Assembly: GCF_902489635.1 (NCBI RefSeq)
Contig: NZ_CABUAN010000020.1
Coordinates: 1-39,797, forward strand
Length of the DNA stretch: 39,797 nucleotides
Origin: an uncultured Porphyromonas sp.
Lineage (GTDB): Bacteria; Bacteroidota; Bacteroidia; Bacteroidales; Porphyromonadaceae
Direction of reading: 5' to 3'
The notes under the pieces: generated by a model
What the model saw: only the letters and a program-made list of their open reading frames with translations
What the model was told of the DNA's origin: nothing
Database searches by the model: none
Shown here: positions 33,719 through 39,797 of the stretch, in pieces
How the letters are laid out: each line of letters starts with the position of its first letter
How positions within the stretch are numbered: position 1 is the stretch's first letter
Made by a program: the position numbers and the translations under genes

Positions 33719-35020
33719 ATGTCACACCTCCGACGGTTACTCTATACCCTCTGCCTACTCACGCTCACAGGCACCCTCCTCTTGGCACAGCAACCCAAGA
33801 AGTCTGCTGCCGTACGCAAGCTTGAGAAGCAACGTACCGAGCTCCTCAATGCGATCAAGAAGACCGACAAAGAGATCAAATCCCTCGGTCAGAGCCTTTC
33901 GGAAAAAGACAAGCAAGACAAACTCGTTCGTAAGCAGATCAAAGATCGTACGCAGGTCATCGAATTGCTAGACCAAGAGGTGGCTCTGCTCAACGTCTCC
34001 ATCGACTCGCTAGCCACACAGATAGGCAAGCTACAGCAAGAGGAGGAGGTAAGCCGAGAGCGGTACGCTAAGACGCTGAAAGCACTCCAGCAGCGTCCCC
34101 GCTTTGAGGATCGACTGCTCTTCATCCTCTCCGCCTCCAGCTTTGACGAGGGTATACGCCGTGTGCGCTACCTCTCGGCTTACGCAAGAGCCCACAAGGA
34201 GGTCGCCGCACAGCTACACGCCACCCGTGAGGAGTTGCAGGCGAGCCAGAACCAACTCATAGCGACGAAACAGCAAAAAGGCACCCTCCTACAGCTACGT
34301 GCCGAGGAGCGTGTCAAGCTAGAGCAGCAACAGAAGAGCATCGCCTCCGAGGTCAAAGAGCTCTCTAGCGAGCGTCAGTCACTCCAGAAGAAGCTCAAGC
34401 AGCAGCAACGCAAGGCGGAGCAGCTCAACCAAGCCATCCAAGATCAGATAGCTCGGGAGATAGCCGAAGCAGAGCGCAAGGCGCGTGAAGAGCGTGAACG
34501 TCTCGAACGTGAGGCACGTAAGAAGGGCAAGAAGGTGCCCAAAGAGGCGGAGCGTCGCGCCGAGACTAAGGACGGCTATGCGATGGACGCTGCAGAGCGT
34601 AAGCTGGCTAGCTCCTTTGCTGCCAACAAGGGACGGCTCCCTGCACCTGTCAAGGGTCGCTACCGCGTCATCAGACGCTTTGGCCTCCAGCAGCACGACG
34701 ATCTAGCTATGGTGCAAACACGCAATGGCGGTATCGACATACAGGTGGCACGTGGCACCGAGGCAGTCGCCATCTTCGACGGTGTAGTCAGCAAGGTCTT
34801 TGTCGTGCCAGGCTACCACAACTCTATCATCATACGTCACGGTAACTATCTGACCGTCTATGCCAACCTACAGAACGTCTCTGTACGAGCAGGGCAAAAG
34901 GTCAAGACAGGTCAAGTGCTAGGCACTGTGGCGAGTGACGATGAGGGACAGTATGGGGTCATGCAGTTCCAAGTATGGCATGAGCGCACCAAGCTCAACC
35001 CCCAAGCCTGGATACGCTAA
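33719..35020 (+). CDS. EnvC-like murein hydrolase activator (coiled coil plus degenerate LytM)
   Basis: 433 aa with a signal peptide (LLYTLCLLTLTGTLLLAQ). Residues ~25-290 are long coiled coils rich in Lys, Glu and Gln. The C-terminal LytM/M23 domain (~300-433) lacks zinc ligands: the HxGxD site reads NGGID (N336-D340), the YxHL site reads YANL, and HxH near the end reads VMQ (414-416). EnvC has the same architecture and a degenerate LytM that activates amidases instead of cutting peptidoglycan. It probably controls cell-wall splitting at division from the periplasm. It precedes ribF by 31 bp. Confidence 0.92.
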   Translation: MSHLRRLLYTLCLLTLTGTLLLAQQPKKSAAVRKLEKQRTELLNAIKKTDKEIKSLGQSLSEKDKQDKLVRKQIKDRTQVIELLDQEVALLNVSIDSLATQIGKLQQEEEVSRERYAKTLKALQQRPRFEDRLLFILSASSFDEGIRRVRYLSAYARAHKEVAAQLHATREELQASQNQLIATKQQKGTLLQLRAEERVKLEQQQKSIASEVKELSSERQSLQKKLKQQQRKAEQLNQAIQDQIAREIAEAERKAREERERLEREARKKGKKVPKEAERRAETKDGYAMDAAERKLASSFAANKGRLPAPVKGRYRVIRRFGLQQHDDLAMVQTRNGGIDIQVARGTEAVAIFDGVVSKVFVVPGYHNSIIIRHGNYLTVYANLQNVSVRAGQKVKTGQVLGTVASDDEGQYGVMQFQVWHERTKLNPQAWIR

Positions 35021-35051
35021 CCCTCGACACACCATTTAGAGCAGTTCATTC

Positions 35052-36005
35052 ATGCAGAGAGCAGAGTCTATGAGACATCTAGTCGTTGCCATGGGAGCCT
35101 TCGATGGCGTGCATCTAGGGCACCAAGCACTGATCCACCAAGTCCTCACAATAGCCGAGCGAGACCACTTGACCTCAGGGGTCGTCACCTTCGAGCCACA
35201 CCCGCAGCTGGTGCTGCACCCCGAGCGACCCTTTCGCCTCATCACGCTAGAGCGCGAGAAGGAGCTACTCCTGCACCAGATGGGCATAGAGCGAGTAGCC
35301 GTCATCCCCTTTACAGCAGCCCTCTCGCAGATGAGTGCCGAGGAGTTTCTCCGCACCTACCTCGATGAGCAGCTACATATCCACACGCTCGTCGTGGGCT
35401 TCGATCACCACTTCGGGCATGACAAGGGACTAGACTTCGCGGACTACCAGGCGATAGCGCACCGCTACGGCATACGTTGCATCAGAGGAGAGGCATACAC
35501 CCTGGGAGACAGCACGAGCCAAGACCCCATCAGCTCGACCGCCATACGTCGGTGGATAGACACTGGAGCCGTGACCGAGGCGGAGAGGCAGCTAGGACAC
35601 CCCTACACCATCTTGGGCAAGGTCAAGACAGGGCTCCAGATAGGGCGCAAACTGGGCTACCCGACCGCTAATATAGAGGTACCCTCGCCCTACAAAGCAC
35701 TCCCCCCAGCAGGCGTCTATATGGCACGTACGACCATCGACCCCTTTGGAGCGAGCCAGCAGCGAGATATACCGAGCATGCTCTACATCGGGACCCGCCC
35801 CACGCTCGAGCTAGCCAAGGAGGAGACGATGATCGAGGTCTTTCTGATGGGTGGCGAGGAGTACCAGCTGTATGGTCAGGAGCTTCAGATATCCCTCTGC
35901 GACAGACTACGTCAGGAGCTACACTTCGAGAGCCTCGAAGCCCTGCGCAAGCAGATCACCCGCGACGAAGAGGCGGTGCGGCGCTACTTCCACCTCTCCG
36001 ACTAG
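35052..36005 (+). CDS. ribF: Bifunctional riboflavin kinase/FAD synthetase
   Basis: Phosphorylates riboflavin to FMN and adenylates FMN to FAD. 317 aa, normal length; start at ATG 35052, with ATG 35070 also possible. The N-terminal adenylyltransferase shows GAFDGVHLGHQ, FEPHPQ and the ISSTAIRRWI motif. The C-terminal flavokinase shows LGYPTANIE, PPAGVYMA and the distal acidic segments. Last gene of the plus-strand run before a strong terminator. Confidence 0.97.
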   Translation: MQRAESMRHLVVAMGAFDGVHLGHQALIHQVLTIAERDHLTSGVVTFEPHPQLVLHPERPFRLITLEREKELLLHQMGIERVAVIPFTAALSQMSAEEFLRTYLDEQLHIHTLVVGFDHHFGHDKGLDFADYQAIAHRYGIRCIRGEAYTLGDSTSQDPISSTAIRRWIDTGAVTEAERQLGHPYTILGKVKTGLQIGRKLGYPTANIEVPSPYKALPPAGVYMARTTIDPFGASQQRDIPSMLYIGTRPTLELAKEETMIEVFLMGGEEYQLYGQELQISLCDRLRQELHFESLEALRKQITRDEEAVRRYFHLSD

Positions 36006-36022
36006 TCACAACCAATACAAAA

Positions 36023-36067
36023 GAAGGGGCTATATCGCTACGTTGCGGTATAGCCCCTTCATTTTGT
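36023..36067 (+). terminator. Rho-independent terminator after ribF
   Basis: GAAGGGGCTATATCGC (36023-36038) pairs with GCGGTATAGCCCCTTC (36045-36060) around a six-base loop, followed by ATTTTG. It lies 17 bp after the ribF stop. Confidence 0.92.
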
Positions 36068-36083
36068 CCGATAATCCTTATTT

Positions 36084-36255
36084 GAGACTATTGCAAAAGT
36101 CAACAGTCTCACAATCTTGGCAAGATTGCCTAGACTTTGCAGAAAGGATGAAGCGCAAGGCGCTGAGGGTGAGGTCTGAAGCTCACATACCTACGTATGT
36201 GACCGAAGCCGAATCCCGAAAGCAACGCAGCGATTCGCCTTTATGCAACAGTCTC
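36084..36255. repeat. 172-bp element with imperfect terminal inverted repeats, MITE-like
   Basis: The ends GAGACTATTGCAAAAG (36084-36099) and CTTTATGCAACAGTCTC (36239-36255) are inverted repeats. Inside are several small palindromes: CAATCTTGGCAAGATTG, CACATACCTACGTATGTG and GCGCAAGGCGC. A frame can be read through it in continuation of a shadow frame of ribF, but nothing supports translation. A palindrome made of the same end sequence sits at 1382-1403. It may be a mobile element or a structured RNA. Confidence 0.65.
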
Positions 36256-36326
36256 TATTTGTGGGTCACCTCCGAGCAGAGGTTGTCATCTACACAAGTC
36301 GTATCGTTCTGATATCGTTATATATA

Positions 36327-36470
36327 CGAGTTCCAAAAACAGTTCCCCTCTTGGAACTTTTTAGTTCCAACGGAGGAACTTTTTAGTTCCAGCGGAGGAA
36401 CTTTTTAGTTCCGAGGGAGGAACTTTTCAGTTCCAACGGAGGAACTTTCAGTTTCATAGGTAGGGAACAA
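36327..36470. repeat. 22-bp tandem palindromic array (GTTCC/GGAAC type); inverted near-copy of 10446-10567
   Basis: GTTCC starts at 36364, 36386, 36408 and 36430, period 22 (the last unit is 21). The left edge ACGAGTTCCAAAAACAG and the following CCCCTCTTGGAAC segment match the reverse complement of the right edge at 10534-10567. The right edge GTTTCATAGGTAGGGAAC resembles the edges at 321 and 10271. Confidence 0.9.
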
Positions 36471-36614
36471 CAGATCCACGTATATTCTAGTGTCAAGTAG
36501 ACCACGAAACGACGTTTTTGGATTGCGCTTGATTCTAAAATCTGCCAAATATTGGAGAAACCATATCGGATTCTGCTGTATTTGGACAAATCCCGAGAAG
36601 TGCCCTTTTTGCTC
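36471..36614. other. Unassigned intergenic sequence upstream of the surface-protein promoter
   Basis: About 144 bp, more AT-rich than coding DNA, without ORF, RNA motif or repeat that I can match to anything else in the window. It could be the remnant of an insertion sequence end, but there is no evidence for that here. Confidence 0.35.
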
Positions 36615-36646
36615 TTGATTGATAGCCCTTAAGGCTTGTAACTTTG
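36615..36646 (+). promoter_or_regulatory. Candidate promoter of the LRR surface-protein gene
   Basis: TTG at 36615-36617 and a good TAACTTTG at 36639-36646 (consensus TAnnTTTG), spacer 21 nt. The start would be near 36653, with a leader of about 115 nt. Confidence 0.55.
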
Positions 36647-36674
36647 TGCTGTCTATAAGCCTCTTCTTTTGTAT

Positions 36675-36705
36675 CCCCTAGAGGGTATTTATCACTCTCT
36701 AGGGG
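36675..36705 (+). other. Leader stem-loop of the LRR surface-protein gene
   Basis: CCCCTAGAG (36675-36683) is perfectly complementary to CTCTAGGGG (36697-36705), with a 13-nt AT-rich loop. It would form in the untranslated leader, about 63 nt before the ATG. No T run follows the stem beyond a short ATTT. Confidence 0.6.
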
Positions 36706-36768
36706 TATTTAGAATCGCTAGATCCTAGCCAACTACACGAAGCAATCATCTATCAACTACCAATTAAT

Positions 36769-39700
36769 ATGACAAGAAGACTACACCACTGGGCGTGCGT
36801 CCTACTCTGCACGCTCCTCACCTCGATAGGGCTACAAGCCGAGGAATCCTCCCAGCCCTCGTCTACTACCTCCGATGCACTCCGCACTGGTAGCGAGGGT
36901 GTCATCACAATGACCACTACCAAGGCCGTCGGAGAGAAAATCAGACTGATCATTGAAGCTAATGGCAACGTGACCATCGAGGGTGTCAAAGATCCTAAAG
37001 GCTCCACTTACACCCTTACCAGCCAAACTGTCATCATTCGAGGCGATGTCACAAAGCTTAACGTTTTGAACAATCAGCTGACCAATTTGGACGCGTCTGG
37101 TTGCACTACCTTGACATCGCTTAAATGCACCGGCAACAAACGGCGCTTCGGCAACAAACTGACCAGCTTGGATGTCTCGGGCTGTACCGCCTTGACAGAG
37201 CTTTACTGCAACGACAATCAACTGACCAGCTTGGATGTCTCGAGCTGTACCGCCTTGACAGATCTTAAATGCTACGACAATCAACTGCCCAGCTTGAACA
37301 TCTCGGGCTGTACCGCCTTGACAACGCTTGAGTGCTTCAACAATAAACTGACCAGCTTGGATGTCTCGAGCTGTACCGCCTTGACAGAGCTTAACTGCTA
37401 CAAAAATCAGCTGACCGCATTGGATCTGTCCCAAAACACCGCTTTGAAAAAGCTTGTCTGCGCTAAAAATAAGCTGGCCGCATTGGATGTATCCCAAAAC
37501 ACCGCCTTGACATGGCTTTACTGCGAGCAAAATCAGCTGACCACATTGGATCTGTCCCAAAACACCGCCTTGACAGAGCTTGGCTGCCAGCAAAATCAAC
37601 TGACTGCATTGGATCTGTCCCAAAACACAGCCTTGACAGAGCTTGACTGCCAGCAAAATCAACTGGCCGCATTGGATGTATCCCAGAATACCGCACTAAA
37701 AAAGCTTAAATGCTCTAACAATCCGCTGACCGCATTAAACGTATCAAAAAACACTGCGTTGACACAACTTGACTGCGACAACAATCAGCTGACCATATTG
37801 GATGTATCCCAAAACACCGCATTGACATGGCTTGACTGCGACAACAATCAGCTGACCGCATTGGATCTGTCCCAAAACACTGCGTTGACAACTCTTATCT
37901 GCCATCGAAATCAACTGACTGCATTGGATGTATCCCAAAACACAGCGTTGACATGGCTTAAATGCTTTGAAAATAAGCTGGCAGCATTGGATGTATCCCA
38001 AAATACCGCACTGACATGGCTTGACTGCGACAACAATCAGCTGACCAAGTTGGATGTTTCCCAAAACACCGCATTGAGATGGCTTGAATGCCATCGAAAT
38101 CAACTGACTGCATTGGATGTTTCCAAGAATACCAAATTGGAAGCACTTCGCTGCCACGGCAATCAAATCAAAGGCGAAGAGATGACCCGCTTGGTGAACA
38201 GTCTGCCCGACCGTACCGGAAAGAAAGCCGGTAAATTTACCGTAGTGCAAGAACCGGCTCTTGAGGGCAATATTTGCCTTAAATCCGATGTCGCTATTGC
38301 CAAGGGTAAGAACTGGAATACGCTAAAGTACAAGTCCGATACCAGAAAGTATGTTCCCTACGAGGGCGCACAAACCTTAAAGGTAACGCTGACTAAGGAA
38401 GGGGAAGGAACGCTCACCGCTACTGGAGCCGCTGACCTTAACGCCGTTCTGGAGGGTACCGAGCTGACCATCGTAGCGACACCGGCTGACGGCTACAAGT
38501 TGACAGCTCTCACGGCCAACGGTACGGACATCCTCGCAACAAAGAAGCTGAGCGTCAGGGAAGACACCGAGATCAAGGCGACCTTTGCGAAGAAGACTTT
38601 TGCCGTAAAGCTGACCAAGGAGGGCGAGGGTACGATCACAGCCACCGGCGCTGACGATCTCAATGCAGTCCCCTATGGTACGGAGCTGACGATTGTCGCT
38701 ACACCTGCCGAGGGTTACGAGCTAACAGCACTTACCGCTAATAGCACGGATATCCTAGCTACCAAGAAGGTGACTGTCCAAGGAGCTACTGAGGTCAAAG
38801 CGACCTTTACGAAGAAGAGCTTCGCTGTCACTCTAACTAAGGAGGGTGAGGGTACGATCACCGCTACCGGAGCAGATGATCTCAATGCTGTGAATTACGG
38901 CACGGAGTTGACGATCAATGCTACGCCCGCCGAAGGGTATGAGCTTACTGCGCTTACTGCCAATGGCACGGATATCCTCGCAACAAAGAAGCTGAGCGTC
39001 AGGGAAGACACCGAGATCAAGGCAACCTTTGCGAAGAAGACTTTTGTCGTAAAGCTGACCAAGGAGGGCGAGGGTACGATCACCGCTACGGGTGCAGATG
39101 ATCTCAATGCTGTGAATTACGGCACGGAGTTGACGATCAATGCTACGCCCGCTGAGGGCTACAAGTTGACAGCTCTCACGGCCAACGGTACGGACATCCT
39201 CGCAACAAAGAAGCTGAGCGTCAGGGAAGACACCGAGATCAAGGCGACCTTTACGAAGAAGACTTTTGCCGTTAAGTTGACCAAGGAGGGCGAAGGTACG
39301 CTCACAGCCACCGGCGCTGACGATCTCAATGCTGTGACTTACGGCACGGAGCTGACAATCGTTGCTACGCCAGCTGAGGGCTACAAGTTGACAGCTCTCA
39401 CGGCCAACGGTACGGACATCCTCGCAACAAAGAAGCTGAGCGTCAGGGAAGACACCGAGATCAAGGCGACCTTTACGAAGAAGACTTTTGCCGTAAAGCT
39501 GACTAAGGAGGGTGAGGGTACGATCACCGCTACGGGTGCAGATGATCTCAATGCTGTGAATTACGGCACGGAGTTGACGATCAATGCTACGCCCGCTGAA
39601 GGGTATGAGCTTACTGCGCTTACTGCCAATGGCACGGATATCCTCGCTTCCAAAAAGGTGACTGTCCAAGGAGCTACTGAGGTCAAAGCGACCTTCACGA

Positions 39701-39797
39701 AGAAGAGCTTCGCTGTCACTCTAACTAAGGAGGGTGAGGGTGCGATCACCGCTACGGGTGCAGATGATCTCAATGCTGTGAATTACGGCACGGAGTT
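36769..39797 (+). CDS. Large surface protein: signal peptide, ~17 leucine-rich repeats, then InlB-type B-repeats (partial, runs off window)
   Basis: 1009 codons are visible; the frame stays open to the window end. A signal peptide (VLLCTLLTSIGLQA) starts the protein. From residue 104 to about 466 there are about 17 21-residue LRRs of the form LTALDLSQNTALTELxCxxNQ with a repeating Cys-x-x-Asn, as in InlJ-like Porphyromonas LRR proteins. The second repeat has a six-residue insertion (GNKRRF region). A linker (MTRLVNSLPDRTGKKAGKF) follows. From residue 541 a 74-residue (222-bp) unit starts at 38389 and recurs at 38611, 38833, 39055, 39277, 39499 and 39721, containing LTKEGEGT, GTELTI and ATPAEGYELTALTA, like divergent InlB B-repeats. 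It is likely exposed on the cell surface and possibly adhesive; any T9SS C-terminal signal would lie outside the window. Confidence 0.9.
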   Translation, partial: MTRRLHHWACVLLCTLLTSIGLQAEESSQPSSTTSDALRTGSEGVITMTTTKAVGEKIRLIIEANGNVTIEGVKDPKGSTYTLTSQTVIIRGDVTKLNVLNNQLTNLDASGCTTLTSLKCTGNKRRFGNKLTSLDVSGCTALTELYCNDNQLTSLDVSSCTALTDLKCYDNQLPSLNISGCTALTTLECFNNKLTSLDVSSCTALTELNCYKNQLTALDLSQNTALKKLVCAKNKLAALDVSQNTALTWLYCEQNQLTTLDLSQNTALTELGCQQNQLTALDLSQNTALTELDCQQNQLAALDVSQNTALKKLKCSNNPLTALNVSKNTALTQLDCDNNQLTILDVSQNTALTWLDCDNNQLTALDLSQNTALTTLICHRNQLTALDVSQNTALTWLKCFENKLAALDVSQNTALTWLDCDNNQLTKLDVSQNTALRWLECHRNQLTALDVSKNTKLEALRCHGNQIKGEEMTRLVNSLPDRTGKKAGKFTVVQEPALEGNICLKSDVAIAKGKNWNTLKYKSDTRKYVPYEGAQTLKVTLTKEGEGTLTATGAADLNAVLEGTELTIVATPADGYKLTALTANGTDILATKKLSVREDTEIKATFAKKTFAVKLTKEGEGTITATGADDLNAVPYGTELTIVATPAEGYELTALTANSTDILATKKVTVQGATEVKATFTKKSFAVTLTKEGEGTITATGADDLNAVNYGTELTINATPAEGYELTALTANGTDILATKKLSVREDTEIKATFAKKTFVVKLTKEGEGTITATGADDLNAVNYGTELTINATPAEGYKLTALTANGTDILATKKLSVREDTEIKATFTKKTFAVKLTKEGEGTLTATGADDLNAVTYGTELTIVATPAEGYKLTALTANGTDILATKKLSVREDTEIKATFTKKTFAVKLTKEGEGTITATGADDLNAVNYGTELTINATPAEGYELTALTANGTDILASKKVTVQGATEVKATFTKKSFAVTLTKEGEGAITATGADDLNAVNYGTE
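37078..38166 (+). repeat. 63-bp tandem repeats encoding leucine-rich repeats
   Basis: The CTGACC/CTGGCC-type start of each unit falls at 37078, then 37159 and every 63 bp to 38104. The first interval is 81 bp because of an 18-bp insertion. Units fall in two sub-families: Cys-Thr-Ala type (to about 37380) and Gln-Asn-Thr type (thereafter). Reverse-strand frames in this stretch are by-products of the periodicity. Confidence 0.93.
38389..39797 (+). repeat. 222-bp near-identical tandem repeats in the surface-protein gene
   Basis: Exact 222-bp spacing between units starting at 38389, 38611, 38833, 39055, 39277, 39499 and 39721 (cut by the window). The second halves come in two versions: KKLSVREDTEIKATF in units 1, 3, 4, 5 and KKVTVQGATEVKATF in units 2 and 6. 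Nucleotide identity between units of the same version is very high over more than 100 bp. Confidence 0.95.

Noticed and set aside
35851..36312. 153-aa plus-strand frame over the end of ribF and the 172-bp element
   Set aside because: The first third is a shadow of ribF, it crosses a strong terminator, and the remainder is the repeat element.
36832..37662. 276-aa reverse-strand frame with CQGG repeats
   Set aside because: It is the antisense shadow of the 63-bp LRR repeats; periodic coding DNA leaves other frames open.
37744..38250. 168-aa reverse-strand repetitive frame
   Set aside because: Same LRR shadow; no signal, promoter or known motif.
38833..39669. 278-aa reverse-strand repetitive frame
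   Set aside because: Antisense shadow of the 222-bp repeats.

Overview
This window looks like a chromosomal segment of a Porphyromonas-like member of the Bacteroidota. The evidence is Bacteroidota-type promoters (TTG, about 19 nt, TAnnTTTG), absence of Shine-Dalgarno sequences, long-form IspG, a Bacteroidota SecA with a C-terminal zinc motif, outer-membrane beta-barrel and DUF4292/DUF4105 proteins, and a Porphyromonas-style Cys-x-x-Asn leucine-rich-repeat surface protein. Codon use is moderately GC-rich, except for one AT-rich island.

Layout. 1-815 is non-coding and carries short-period palindromic repeat arrays and one copy of a dispersed element. 816-1290 holds tRNA-Asp(GTC), tRNA-Leu(CAG) and tRNA-Leu(GAG). 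1645-10098 (+) is a stress and protein-quality block: a ClpC-like AAA+ unfoldase, HtpG and a secreted tricorn-like S41 protease. 10099-10693 is a convergent intergenic region with two repeat arrays. On the minus strand, 10694-20293 carries gmk, yicC, secA, a degenerate alkaline-phosphatase-fold protein, a DUF4105 membrane protein, dnaJ and grpE, followed by a LuxR-type regulator (20582-21355). 21356-22111 is a second repeat-rich intergenic region. 22112-24059 (+) has a putative outer-membrane protein and an AT-rich pair (MORN-like exported protein plus a four-helix membrane protein). Then come a large beta-barrel receptor-like protein (24242-26656) and galE. 27902-36005 (+) is a long co-directional run: gcvH, purE, ispG, dut, TPR protein, DUF4292 lipoprotein, EnvC-like LytM protein and ribF, closed by a strong terminator. 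36068-36768 holds a 172-bp inverted-repeat-ended element, another repeat array and the promoter/leader of the last gene. That gene (36769 to the window end) encodes a large repetitive surface protein with about 17 LRRs and then 222-bp near-identical repeats.

How it works together. Protein folding, turnover and export dominate the left half (ClpC, HtpG, tricorn, SecA, DnaJ/GrpE). The right half is housekeeping metabolism plus envelope biogenesis.

The most unusual signal is non-coding. At least six arrays in four intergenic regions are built on one geometry: a small palindrome with TTCC and GGAA half-sites (or close variants) spaced every 21-22 bp, roughly two helical turns. Core letters differ between arrays but are homogenised within each. 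Two arrays are near copies in opposite orientation 26 kb apart, and one lies between two direct copies of a short inverted-repeat-ended element. This resembles, but is not shown to be, the minisatellite-bearing MITEs described in P. gingivalis.
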